The position numbers and the translations under genes were made by a program. Positions 18,562-27,221 of a stretch of 64,000 nucleotides of DNA are shown here, in pieces (position 1 is the stretch's first letter; every line of letters starts with the position of its first letter). The notes below the pieces were generated by a model that saw only the letters and a list, made by a program, of their open reading frames with translations, did no database searches and was not told the DNA's origin. The DNA is taken from positions 343,133 through 407,132 of the forward strand of contig NZ_SNZW01000016.1 of the NCBI RefSeq assembly GCF_004364175.1. The letters run 5' to 3'. The DNA comes from Maribacter caenipelagi. GTDB lineage: Bacteria; Bacteroidota; Bacteroidia; Flavobacteriales; Flavobacteriaceae.

Positions 18562-21555
18562 TTAAAATGATACTTGTAGACCTATTAAATACGTCTTAGG
18601 TTGTGGGTAGGCACCTCTATCGATACCAAATTCGAATAAATCGCCATTACCCACTTCTGGATCTAAACCAGAGTAATCAGTAATGGTAATCAAGTTTTGT
18701 CCACTAACATAAACTCTGAATTTTGAGAATAAATCTTGACCAAACGTATCACTAGGTAGTGTGTACCCTATAGTTAGGTTCTTAAGTCTTGAGAAAGATC
18801 CATCTTCTACAAAACGATCAGATAATTGAATGTTCTGTGGTGCGCCGCCAGCTCTTGGTACTGTAGTAGATGGGTTACTGGTAGTCCATCTATCTAACAC
18901 ACCAACACCTGCGTTGAACAGTCTTGGCATACCTTCAAGGTCATAAATATTTGTGTTATATAAATCTCTGCCATAAATACCTGTCCAGAACATATTGAAA
19001 TCCCAATTTTTATAATCGGCACTTAAATTAAGACCGTATGTAAAATCTGGTAATGGGTCACCAATAATGGCTCTGTCTTCTGATGTGATATCGCCATCGT
19101 TGTTCAAATCTTTAAATCTAATATCACCTGGTTGTACAGTTGTTTGACTTGGGTTTGCGGTAAACACAGCGTCAACCTCCGCTTGGTTTTGATAAATACC
19201 ATCTGTAACCAAACCAAAGAAATGGAATAGCGATTCACCTTCGGTGACTCTTGTAATTTGTTGAGTTTCAAAACCACCACCGTTTAATTCGTCTACACCA
19301 CCTAAAGATAGCGCCTCGTTAGTGCTAGTAGATAAATTTAAGTTGGCAGACCATTTGAAATCACCTTCAAAATCGTTGTATCCTAAGCTCAATTCAAAAC
19401 CTGTTGTTTCAACTGCACCTACATTTCTTACTTGACTACCTTCATTAATACCTAAAGATGTGGAAGTAGGTACACTAATTAACAAATCATCACTTCTATT
19501 TTCATAGTATTCTAAGGCAGCAGTGAATTTATCATTTGCAAAACCTAAATCAACACCAACGTTCATTTGTCTTGTTTCCTCCCATTTTAAATCAGGATTG
19601 GCCAAACCGAAAGCGGTCGTTCCTACAGCGTTAGACCCAGCTATTGGATATAAAAAATTGTTGACCAAGGTTGCACTATATAGGTAATTTGCTATTCTGT
19701 CATTACCGGAATACCCTAAACTACCTCTTAGTTTTAATGTACTTACATTGGTATCTAACATGAAGTTTTCTTTGGCAACGTTCCATCCTAACGCATAAGA
19801 AGAGAACCATCCCCAGCGATTATTAGAACCAAATTTAGAAGAAGCATCACGTCTTAATGATACCGCAGCAATATACTTGTCATCATAGTTATAGTTTAAC
19901 CTTCCTAAGAAGCCTAATCTATTGTATTCAAATGATGTACTCTCTAAGCTCGAGTCTTCATTAGACAATTCATCAATTTCGTCAGAAACCGAATTTCTAC
20001 TATTGGCATTTAAACTTGTTCCTTTACTTTCGAACTTTTCTGCTAATAATAATGCTTCAAAGTTATGTACATCAGCTATTGTCTTATTATATGTTAAACT
20101 ATTTGTAAATATTATAGTTTGACCGTCAGAAGAGTTCTTGGTAATAGCTGCAAAAGCTTGTTGGTGCGTACCGCCTAAACTATCATCGTTATATGAAGGT
20201 ATAAATTGGTTGCTGTTACTTTTAAAATAATCTAAACCAACTTGAGACTTAAATTTAAGACCGTCTATTATAGAATATTCTGCAAAAATATTACCTACTA
20301 AGCTAAAAGTGTTGTTAACGGCATTACCATGCTTTAGTACCCTTACCGGGTTTTCAGCATCTTGTCCATCACCCGCACTATTTGGACCTTGAAAACCACC
20401 AAGATTGTTGGCGTTATAAACTGGTAAATATGGAGCAGCTTTAATTGCATGCTCTAATAGTGAACGTCCGCCGGAGCCATTATCCGGATTTTGTTTGTTA
20501 AAATTGATAGACATATTCTGTCCTAACTTCAATTTTCCAAAAGTAAAATCGCTATTTGCTCTAAAAGAGTATCTCTGAAAACCAGTTTCGATGATGATAC
20601 CTTCTCTTTCAAAATATCCTCCAGAAATTCTGAAATTGCTGGTTTCGCTACCACCGGAAGCTGCCATGTCGTAACTTCTTATAAGTCCCGTAGTGTAAAT
20701 TTCATCTTGCCAATTGGTATTTAAGCCAGAAGAAGATAAAGGAGTGTTTGGTACAATACCAAAAGCATCACTGGCATATTGTAAATATTGCTCAGTGTTC
20801 AACACATCATATCTCTGGGTATTTTGCTGAAAACCTGTGTGTGCGTTAAAAGATAATTGGGTTTTACCACTTTTTCCTTTTTTTGTAGTTACGATAATTA
20901 CACCGTTAGAACCTTGTGCACCGTAAACAGCTGTTGTTGATGCATCTTTAAGTACGTTAATGGTTTCAATATCATTTTGGTTGATACCAGAAAGATTACC
21001 AACGATCACTCCGTCAACTACAAATAGGGGAGAGTTGTTACCAAAAGTACCTAAACCTCTAATTGTTATAGAAGGTTCTGTTCCCGGTGCACCTGTGTTA
21101 ACTACAGAAATACCTGCAGCACGACCTTGTAGTGCTTCTGTTGCATTAGCTACGGGCACAGCATTTAGATCTTCAGATTTTACACTGGAAATTGCGCCAG
21201 TTACTGCAGCTCTACTTTGAGCACCATAACCAACAACGACTACTTCGTCTAGAGCTTGCGCGTCTATTTCCAAAGTTACGTTGATAGATGATTGTCCGTT
21301 AACCTGTATCTTTTGTGATTGATACCCTATGTAGCTAATCGATATTGTTCCATTGGATGGTACGTTTGACAGTGAAAAATTTCCATCAAAATCGGTTTGT
21401 GTACCATTTGTTGTGCCCGATACCACAACAGATGCTCCTGGAAGAGGTGCACCGGTTTCATCAGAAACAACACCTGTTACGGTAGATGTTTGTGAGTAGG
21501 CAAATTGCCCCAACATTGCAATAATTGCAATGAATGTCATTTTGAGTTTAGTCAT
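18562..21555 (-). CDS. SusC/RagA family TonB-linked outer-membrane transporter
   Basis: This 997-residue protein is the TonB-dependent pore of the xylan locus. It has a signal peptide (1-21) and a carboxypeptidase-regulatory-like domain (about 24-100; GVVSDETGAPLPGASV). The TonB box region and plug follow (DEVVVVGYG; LQGRAAGISV; LFVVDGVIV), with the SusC signature VLKDASTTAVYGAQGSNGVI and IIVTTKKGK near 205-225. A 22-strand barrel continues to the C-terminal aromatic residue (GLQVSF). It is first in the operon and partners the SusD 20 bp downstream. Substrate specificity (xylo-oligosaccharides) is inferred from the enzymes that follow. The start fits the signal peptide and lies about 50 bp downstream of a TATATTTG element. 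Confidence 0.96.
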   Translation of the reverse strand: MTKLKMTFIAIIAMLGQFAYSQTSTVTGVVSDETGAPLPGASVVVSGTTNGTQTDFDGNFSLSNVPSNGTISISYIGYQSQKIQVNGQSSINVTLEIDAQALDEVVVVGYGAQSRAAVTGAISSVKSEDLNAVPVANATEALQGRAAGISVVNTGAPGTEPSITIRGLGTFGNNSPLFVVDGVIVGNLSGINQNDIETINVLKDASTTAVYGAQGSNGVIIVTTKKGKSGKTQLSFNAHTGFQQNTQRYDVLNTEQYLQYASDAFGIVPNTPLSSSGLNTNWQDEIYTTGLIRSYDMAASGGSETSNFRISGGYFEREGIIIETGFQRYSFRANSDFTFGKLKLGQNMSINFNKQNPDNGSGGRSLLEHAIKAAPYLPVYNANNLGGFQGPNSAGDGQDAENPVRVLKHGNAVNNTFSLVGNIFAEYSIIDGLKFKSQVGLDYFKSNSNQFIPSYNDDSLGGTHQQAFAAITKNSSDGQTIIFTNSLTYNKTIADVHNFEALLLAEKFESKGTSLNANSRNSVSDEIDELSNEDSSLESTSFEYNRLGFLGRLNYNYDDKYIAAVSLRRDASSKFGSNNRWGWFSSYALGWNVAKENFMLDTNVSTLKLRGSLGYSGNDRIANYLYSATLVNNFLYPIAGSNAVGTTAFGLANPDLKWEETRQMNVGVDLGFANDKFTAALEYYENRSDDLLISVPTSTSLGINEGSQVRNVGAVETTGFELSLGYNDFEGDFKWSANLNLSTSTNEALSLGGVDELNGGGFETQQITRVTEGESLFHFFGLVTDGIYQNQAEVDAVFTANPSQTTVQPGDIRFKDLNNDGDITSEDRAIIGDPLPDFTYGLNLSADYKNWDFNMFWTGIYGRDLYNTNIYDLEGMPRLFNAGVGVLDRWTTSNPSTTVPRAGGAPQNIQLSDRFVEDGSFSRLKNLTIGYTLPSDTFGQDLFSKFRVYVSGQNLITITDYSGLDPEVGNGDLFEFGIDRGAYPQPKTYLIGLQVSF

Positions 21556-21614
21556 AATTAATTAAGTTTTAAGTTGTTATTTGTAGCGAATGAGTTTTGA
21601 AAAACACTACGTAA

Positions 21615-21622
21615 CAAATATA
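21615..21622 (-). promoter_or_regulatory. Candidate -7 promoter element for susC
   Basis: Read on the minus strand the sequence is TATATTTG, matching the Bacteroidota -7 consensus TAnnTTTG. It would start transcription about 50 nt before the susC ATG. The nearest TTTG that could be a -33 element is at a longer than usual spacing (26 bp), so only the -7 part is convincing. Confidence 0.4.
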
Positions 21623-21770
21623 AAATGAGGGCTTTGTAGAGAATAAAACAAATGAAGCGAACACTGGTAATTATGATGCATAATCATTGTGAACAATAGT
21701 AATACGGTAATTTTAGGGTGTAAAATTTGTCATTGTAGTATTTTAAGCTTTAGTGAAGTGTGTATTTCTT

Positions 21771-21793
21771 AATATTGTTTGTAAATATTGTTT
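21771..21793. repeat. 10-bp direct repeat upstream of susC, candidate regulator site
   Basis: AATATTGTTT occurs twice with a 13-bp period. AraC-type output domains, such as that of the nearby hybrid regulator, often bind direct repeats, but the site is about 160 bp upstream of the likely susC start and the sequence is AT-rich, so chance cannot be excluded. Confidence 0.25.
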
Positions 21794-21869
21794 ATTTCAT
21801 AATTTCTAGTGTTGTTACTTTCTGTGATTTTGAAAGAATTATAGAATTATGAGATAGATAAATTAAATA

Positions 21870-21877
21870 TATCTTTG
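21870..21877 (+). promoter_or_regulatory. Candidate -7 promoter element for the DUF255 gene
   Basis: TATCTTTG matches TAnnTTTG and lies 20 bp before the ATG at 21897. No TTTG is found at the usual -33 distance. If used, it gives a very short leader, which supports the ATG start over the TTG at 21888. Confidence 0.4.
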
Positions 21878-21896
21878 AATCTATTATTTGAGACTT

Positions 21897-24023
21897 ATGA
21901 AAATTAATAGCTTATTTTTTGTTCTTATCGGTATACTGGTTTTCAGTTCTTGTAATGATCAAAATAAGAAGGAAGGTGATGTTTTAGCGCAAGATGAACA
22001 TAAATACACCAATGAATTAATCAATGAGACCAGCCCTTATCTTTTGCAGCACGCACACAACCCTGTTGATTGGAAAGCATGGTCAGATGATGCATTCAAG
22101 AAAGCAGCAGATGAGAATAAATTGGTCGTTTTAAGTGTAGGGTATTCTACGTGTCACTGGTGTCATGTTATGGAAGAGGAATCATTTGAAGATGTTGAAG
22201 TGGCAAAGCTTATGAACGATAAGTTTGTCAGTATTAAGGTGGACCGCGAGGAACGACCGGATCTTGATATGGTGTACCAAACAGCACTACAATTAGTAAA
22301 CGGAACAGGTGGGTGGCCAATGAACGCCATTATTATGCCCAACGGGAGTCCAGTTTTTTTGGGTACGTACTATGAAAAAGAAGAATGGAAGAGTATACTG
22401 GTCAAATTTAGTTCTGAATATGAAAAGAACCCTGAAAAAATGAAACAGTACGCCACAATGCTCGCAGATGGCGTTCAGGAGGTTTATGAACAGCCAGCAA
22501 AACAATTGGCAGATGCCATTACACCAAATAAGTTTGTAAACGGAATTACGGAGTGGGCTACCGTGTGGGATAAGCAATGGGGCGGTAACCTGGGTCAGCA
22601 GAAATTTATATTACCTGCCAATTTAACCATGTTGTTAGATTATGCCGTGCTTCAGCAAGATAGTGAGGCAAAAGAGCATGTGCTTACCACTTTGGATAAA
22701 GTGATGCATGGGGGAATTTACGATTACGTAGATGGCGGATTTTTTAGATATAGCACTGATAATACATGGAAAGTTCCGCATTTTGAAAAGATGTTATATG
22801 ATAATGCACAACTGGTGTATCTGCTTTCGAAGGCATATAAATTGAATGAAAATGAGGAGTACAAAAAGAAAGTAGAAGAAACACTCAAGTTTTTGAAGGC
22901 TGAAATGCGAAATGAAGATGGTGGTTATTTTAGTGCTATGGATGCTGATACCAATGGTGAAGAAGGAGTGTATTATGTTTGGAAGAAGCAAGAATTAGGA
23001 TCATTGCTTGCAGATGATTTTGCTATGTTTTCAAAATACTTCAATATTGAGGATAGTCAAGTATGGGAAGATGAAAATTTTGTATTGAACAATACCATAT
23101 CTAAAGGTGAATTTTTAAAGGAGTTCAAATTAAGTGAAGAAGGCTTTGATGAGAACATGACAAATTGGAAATCAATTTTGTATCAAGCGCGGCAAAAAAG
23201 GGAGAAGCCCACCAAAGATTATAAGATTTTAACATCTTGGAACGCACTTTTAGTTGACGGACTATTAGAGGCCTATAAAGCTTTTGGCGAAGATGCATAT
23301 TTAAGCGAGGCAGTGTCGGTATTTAATTATTTAAAAAATAATAATTATAAAGATGGAGAATTAGTGCATTCTTATACCAAAGATAGTAAGCGTAAAGAGG
23401 TATTTTTAGAAGATTATGCTTTTCTTGCCAAAAGTGCTTTTAGCTTGTACGAGGTTACACTAGATGTTTCATATCTAAAGACTTCAAAAGAGTTGATGAA
23501 TATAGGCTCAGAAAAATTTAAGAGTACTTCTGAGTTGTTCTATTATAATGTTTCTAGTGACTTGGTGCCGAGTATAATTAATACTTCTGACGGGGTGGTG
23601 CCTTCTGCTAATGCTATTATGGCGCAGAATTTTTTACGAATTGGTCATTTAGAATACAATATCGATTATTTGAAAAAGGCTGAGGCAATGGGGGCATTGA
23701 TTACAGGTGATTTTGAAAGTCACGCCATAAGCTACGGGGCATGGGGGTCGTTACTTTTACAGCAAGCATATCCTTTTTATGAAATAGTGGTTGTTGGTAG
23801 TGATGCTGAAGAATTAATGAGTGAAATACATAAGAAATATATAGTTAATTCGATTATCGTTGGTTCTACTGTTGAAAGTGATATTTCTCTTTTTAAAGAT
23901 CGTTATAATGCAGATGATACTTTCATTTATGTTTGTCAGAATAATACCTGTAAATTACCTGTTAATACTACTCATGATGCATTTGATCAGATGAAATCTT
24001 TTGGTTACCAAGGGTTTAAGTAG
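21897..24023 (+). CDS. DUF255 thioredoxin-domain lipoprotein (YyaL/SPATA20-like)
   Basis: From the ATG at 21897 the product has 708 residues; a TTG nine bases upstream is in frame but would add only three residues in front of a good lipoprotein signal (lipobox Cys19, VFSSC). The N-terminal thioredoxin-like domain (about 38-200) has the family start [17 protein letters not shown] and a CHWC redox motif (C86, C89). The rest is an alpha/alpha six-hairpin barrel (about 210-690) as in N-acylglucosamine-epimerase-like folds, with [16 protein letters not shown] conserved. The family is widespread from bacteria to mammals, but its biochemical role is not established. Lipidation here places it in the envelope. 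It stands alone, divergent from susC. Confidence 0.85.
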   Translation: MKINSLFFVLIGILVFSSCNDQNKKEGDVLAQDEHKYTNELINETSPYLLQHAHNPVDWKAWSDDAFKKAADENKLVVLSVGYSTCHWCHVMEEESFEDVEVAKLMNDKFVSIKVDREERPDLDMVYQTALQLVNGTGGWPMNAIIMPNGSPVFLGTYYEKEEWKSILVKFSSEYEKNPEKMKQYATMLADGVQEVYEQPAKQLADAITPNKFVNGITEWATVWDKQWGGNLGQQKFILPANLTMLLDYAVLQQDSEAKEHVLTTLDKVMHGGIYDYVDGGFFRYSTDNTWKVPHFEKMLYDNAQLVYLLSKAYKLNENEEYKKKVEETLKFLKAEMRNEDGGYFSAMDADTNGEEGVYYVWKKQELGSLLADDFAMFSKYFNIEDSQVWEDENFVLNNTISKGEFLKEFKLSEEGFDENMTNWKSILYQARQKREKPTKDYKILTSWNALLVDGLLEAYKAFGEDAYLSEAVSVFNYLKNNNYKDGELVHSYTKDSKRKEVFLEDYAFLAKSAFSLYEVTLDVSYLKTSKELMNIGSEKFKSTSELFYYNVSSDLVPSIINTSDGVVPSANAIMAQNFLRIGHLEYNIDYLKKAEAMGALITGDFESHAISYGAWGSLLLQQAYPFYEIVVVGSDAEELMSEIHKKYIVNSIIVGSTVESDISLFKDRYNADDTFIYVCQNNTCKLPVNTTHDAFDQMKSFGYQGFK

Positions 24024-24089
24024 ATTTATGAGTAGTTGATCTTTAATAGCTTTAGTTTTTATTTTATTTAAGCTTAAAGAGCTTGTTAT

Positions 24090-24845
24090 ATGGAAGAGTG
24101 GTATGCCTATCCTTTATTGATATTAGTTGGTTTCGTTGTTGGTTTTGTCAATACGGTTGCAGGAGGTGGTTCTCTTCTTTCATTACCTATATTAATCTTT
24201 CTAGGACTTCCTTCAACTTTAGCAAATGGTACAAATAGGGTTGCTGTAATTTTTCAAACAGCTGTAGCTACTGCAGGGTTTAAAAGTAAAGGTGTTTCTA
24301 CATTTCCATTTAATATATACTTAGGATGTTCTGCATTTTTTGGCTCTATTCTCGGAGCCCGTTTAGCGGTTGATATTAGTGGGGCGCTTTTTAATAGAAT
24401 TCTAGCCATTGTAATGATTTGTGTAGTGCTTATTGTAGCATTCGGACCAAAAATTGGAATGAAAGAAATTCAAGAACGACTTACTGGTAAATATTTATGG
24501 CTTGGAATCATTGCTTTTTTCTTTTTCGGAATTTATGGCGGATTCATTAATGCGGGACTTGGCTTTATAATCATTCTATTTCTTCATTATGTTAATAGAA
24601 TGACTTTAGTGCGTTCTAATGCGACCAAAGTTGCTGTTGTTTTTATGTATATGGTTTCGGCATTGATCGTATTTGCGTGGAACGATCAGGTGAATTGGAA
24701 AATTGGTTTAATACTGGCAATCGGTAATGCTAGTGGAGCTTGGGTAGCCAGTAGAGTGTCTGTAAATATGGGTGATGGCTTCGTGAAAAAGTTCTTGATT
24801 TTTATGGTCTCGATACTAGCCGTAAAACTTTGGTTTTACCAATAA
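24090..24845 (+). CDS. TSUP family permease (TauE/SafE)
   Basis: This 251-residue protein has seven to eight hydrophobic segments in two related halves, each opening with the TSUP motif: GFVVGFVNTVAGGGSLLSLP (about 14-33) and GIYGGFINAGLGF (about 148-160). TSUP proteins export sulfite, sulfoacetate or related small anions, or take up sulfate; the substrate cannot be told from sequence. It follows the DUF255 gene by 66 bp and precedes the aminotransferase by 39 bp, on the same strand. There is no obvious sulfur-metabolism gene next to it. Confidence 0.85.
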   Translation: MEEWYAYPLLILVGFVVGFVNTVAGGGSLLSLPILIFLGLPSTLANGTNRVAVIFQTAVATAGFKSKGVSTFPFNIYLGCSAFFGSILGARLAVDISGALFNRILAIVMICVVLIVAFGPKIGMKEIQERLTGKYLWLGIIAFFFFGIYGGFINAGLGFIIILFLHYVNRMTLVRSNATKVAVVFMYMVSALIVFAWNDQVNWKIGLILAIGNASGAWVASRVSVNMGDGFVKKFLIFMVSILAVKLWFYQ

Positions 24846-24884
24846 TTTAAGCAAAATTTGTAATACAATATAAAATAAGATAGC

Positions 24885-26078
24885 ATGCCAGGTTTTGAGT
24901 TGTTTGGAGAGAGTGAGAAAAGTCAAGTTCAAGATGTTTTAGATTCTGGGGTGTTGATGCGTTACGGCTTTGACGGTATGCGAAATAACCACTGGAAAGC
25001 TTTAGAACTTGAGGAAGCTTTATCTAAAAGAATGGAATCTAAGTATGCACAATTAGTTAGTAGCGGTACTGCCGCTTTAACTGTTGCGCTTGCCAGTGCT
25101 GGTGTTGGTGCTGGGGACGAGGTAATTATGCCAACCTTTACATTTGTAGCCAGTTTCGAATCTATTTTAGCAATTGGTGCAATACCAATTTTGGCAGATG
25201 TTGATGATTCATTGACTTTAGATCCAGCTGCTGTTGAAAATGCTATCACCGATAAAACTAAGGTTGTAATGCCGGTCCATATGTGCGGTTCTATGGCTGA
25301 TTTGGGTGCTTTGAAGGCTATATGTGATAAACATGAGTTATTGCTTATAGAAGATGCCTGTCAGGCAATAGGAGGTAGTTATGATGGTAAACCATTGGGT
25401 AGTTATGGTGATTTAGGCTGTTTCTCGTTCGATTATGTAAAAACCATAACTTGTGGCGAAGGCGGAGCAATCATTACCAATGATGAACTGTATAAAATAA
25501 ATGCCGATCATTATTCCGATCACGGTCATGATCATGTGGGCAACAATCGCGGAACGGAAACACACCCGTTTTTAGGGTATAATTTTAGAATATCAGAATT
25601 GCATGCTGCCGTGGGTTGTGCGCAAATAGCGCGTTTAGATGATTTTTTGTCTATTCAAAAGAGAAATTACACGGTTTTGAGAAAAGCCTTATCTCCACTT
25701 TCTAATATTACGTTTAGAAAAGTGCCTGAAGGTGGAGTGGAAAATTATTCATTTATTTCTTTTTTCTTACCAACTACAGAAATAGCAAAAAAAGCGCACA
25801 CAGCTTTAGGTGAAGCTGGTGTTGATGCCTGTTTTTATTGGTTTGATAATAACTGGCACTACTACAAAAAATGGGAGCATTTGACCCAAAAAAGATCTTT
25901 AGGTAAATTGCCGCAAGAGGTAATAAATCAGTTGCCTGACTATTCGCAATCAGACTTTTCAAAATCTGATGCATGGATCGGTAGAACCATTTCATGTCTT
26001 GTAAAATTAAGCTGGACAGAAGAAGAGGTTTCTGAACGAGCAACTAAAATGAAATATGTTTTAGAAAAGTTTATTTAG
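24885..26078 (+). CDS. DegT/DnrJ/EryC1/StrS family PLP-dependent aminotransferase
   Basis: This 397-residue member of the DegT/ArnB family is recognised by GTAALTVAL (61-69), MPTFTFVAS (82-90), the cofactor Asp157 in LIEDACQA, and the PLP Lys186 in SFDYVKTITCGEGGA. The family usually transaminates keto-sugars of nucleotide-activated sugars using glutamate, though some members only dehydrate. There are no surface-polysaccharide genes around it, so the substrate is open. It ends 4 bp before the convergent ribB-type gene, leaving no room for a terminator between them. Confidence 0.88.
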   Translation: MPGFELFGESEKSQVQDVLDSGVLMRYGFDGMRNNHWKALELEEALSKRMESKYAQLVSSGTAALTVALASAGVGAGDEVIMPTFTFVASFESILAIGAIPILADVDDSLTLDPAAVENAITDKTKVVMPVHMCGSMADLGALKAICDKHELLLIEDACQAIGGSYDGKPLGSYGDLGCFSFDYVKTITCGEGGAIITNDELYKINADHYSDHGHDHVGNNRGTETHPFLGYNFRISELHAAVGCAQIARLDDFLSIQKRNYTVLRKALSPLSNITFRKVPEGGVENYSFISFFLPTTEIAKKAHTALGEAGVDACFYWFDNNWHYYKKWEHLTQKRSLGKLPQEVINQLPDYSQSDFSKSDAWIGRTISCLVKLSWTEEEVSERATKMKYVLEKFI

Positions 26079-26082
26079 AGCA

Positions 26083-27219
26083 TTAATACTTCACGTATTC
26101 TAAAATTTCTAATCCGTATCCGACAATACCTACGCGTTTCGCTTGGGTACTGTTGGTCATTAATTTCATTTTATGAATACCTATGTCGTGTAGTATCTGA
26201 GCTCCGATACCGAAGTCACGATTATCCATTTCAATTTTAGGTGCTTTGTGAACGCCTTGTTTTTGCAATTCTTTCAACTCTTTTAATCTTGAAAGTAGAT
26301 TAAGTGATTCTGAATCTTGATTGATGAAGACAATTGCTCCTTTACCTTCTTTATTAATCTTGTTGAACATATCCTCTAACTTTTCGTCAGGGTTATGTGT
26401 CAACGTTCCTAAAATATCATTATTGATCAGGGTAGAGTTGATACGGGTCAATATTTTTTCTTCAGATGACCACGAACCTTTTGTTAATGCAATATGTATA
26501 TGGTTGTTTGTAGTCTGCTTATAAGCTCTTAATCTAAATTCACCAAAACGCGTGGTAATATCAAAATCAACTTCTTTGTCGATTAAGCTATCATGCTCCA
26601 TTCTGTAGGCAACAAGAGATTCAATAGAGACAATCTTTAAATCGAATTTTTTAGCAACATCGACCAATTGAGGTAGGCGTGCCATCGTACCATCTTCATT
26701 CATGATTTCTACGATAATTCCTGCTGGCTGTAGTCCAGCTAATCTTGCAAAATCAATGGCAGCTTCTGTGTGCCCAGTTCTTCTTAATACGCCACCTTCT
26801 TTAGCAACTAAAGGAAAAATATGCCCTGGTCTGGCTAAATCATGGGGTTTGGTATCACTTTCGGTTAATGCAATGACAGTTTTAGATCTATCACCGGCAG
26901 AAATACCTGTAGTAACTCCTTTTCCTCTTAAATCTACAGATACCGTAAAAGCCGTTTCTAAAGGATCGGTGTTGGTGCTTACCATCATATGTAACCCTAA
27001 ATCTTTACAACGACCTTCGGTTAATGGAGCGCAAATAAGACCTCTGCCATGAGTGGCCATAAAGTTGACCGTCTCAGGTGTCGCTAGTTCTGCAGCTGCC
27101 AGAAAATCTCCTTCATTTTCACGATTTTCATCATCAACTACGATAATTACTTTACCGGCGCGAATATCTTCAATCGCTTCTTCAATGCTATTCAATTTTA
27201 TTGTACTAAGATCTGTCAT
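26083..27219 (-). CDS. ribB: RibBX: DHBP synthase fused to a degenerate GTP cyclohydrolase II domain
   Basis: This 378-residue protein begins with a complete 3,4-dihydroxy-2-butanone-4-phosphate synthase domain (about 1-205), with the active loop DDENRENEGD (29-38), RPGHIFPL (130-137) and GHTEAAIDFARLAG (149-162). It makes the four-carbon riboflavin precursor from ribulose 5-phosphate. The second domain aligns with GTP cyclohydrolase II but has lost its chemistry. The three zinc cysteines of the RVHSECLTGD...RCDC region are absent (RINSTLINND...GTLTHNPDE, 259-279), and the catalytic Arg stretch of RQEGRGIGL reads KEGKGAIVF (290-298). Only scaffold motifs such as DFGIGAQIL (335-343) remain. 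Known RibBX hybrids have inactive second domains. It is last in the tpx-to-ribB gene run, 2 bp after the Lpt permease. Confidence 0.9.
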   Translation of the reverse strand: MTDLSTIKLNSIEEAIEDIRAGKVIIVVDDENRENEGDFLAAAELATPETVNFMATHGRGLICAPLTEGRCKDLGLHMMVSTNTDPLETAFTVSVDLRGKGVTTGISAGDRSKTVIALTESDTKPHDLARPGHIFPLVAKEGGVLRRTGHTEAAIDFARLAGLQPAGIIVEIMNEDGTMARLPQLVDVAKKFDLKIVSIESLVAYRMEHDSLIDKEVDFDITTRFGEFRLRAYKQTTNNHIHIALTKGSWSSEEKILTRINSTLINNDILGTLTHNPDEKLEDMFNKINKEGKGAIVFINQDSESLNLLSRLKELKELQKQGVHKAPKIEMDNRDFGIGAQILHDIGIHKMKLMTNSTQAKRVGIVGYGLEILEYVKY

Positions 27220-27221
27220 GG

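Larger units (their letters stand above)
21556..21896. other. Divergent intergenic region between susC and the DUF255 gene
   Basis: These 341 bp carry no ORF worth calling. They contain a TAnnTTTG element in each direction, a 10-bp direct repeat (AATATTGTTT at 21771-21780 and 21784-21793) and a small ATGAT/ATCAT inverted repeat around 21680. This is where the xylan regulator would be expected to bind. No riboswitch or terminator is evident. Confidence 0.5.

Noticed and set aside
21888-21896. TTG start upstream of the DUF255 gene
   Set aside because: It adds only three residues ahead of a complete lipoprotein signal; the ATG at 21897 is better placed relative to the TATCTTTG element.
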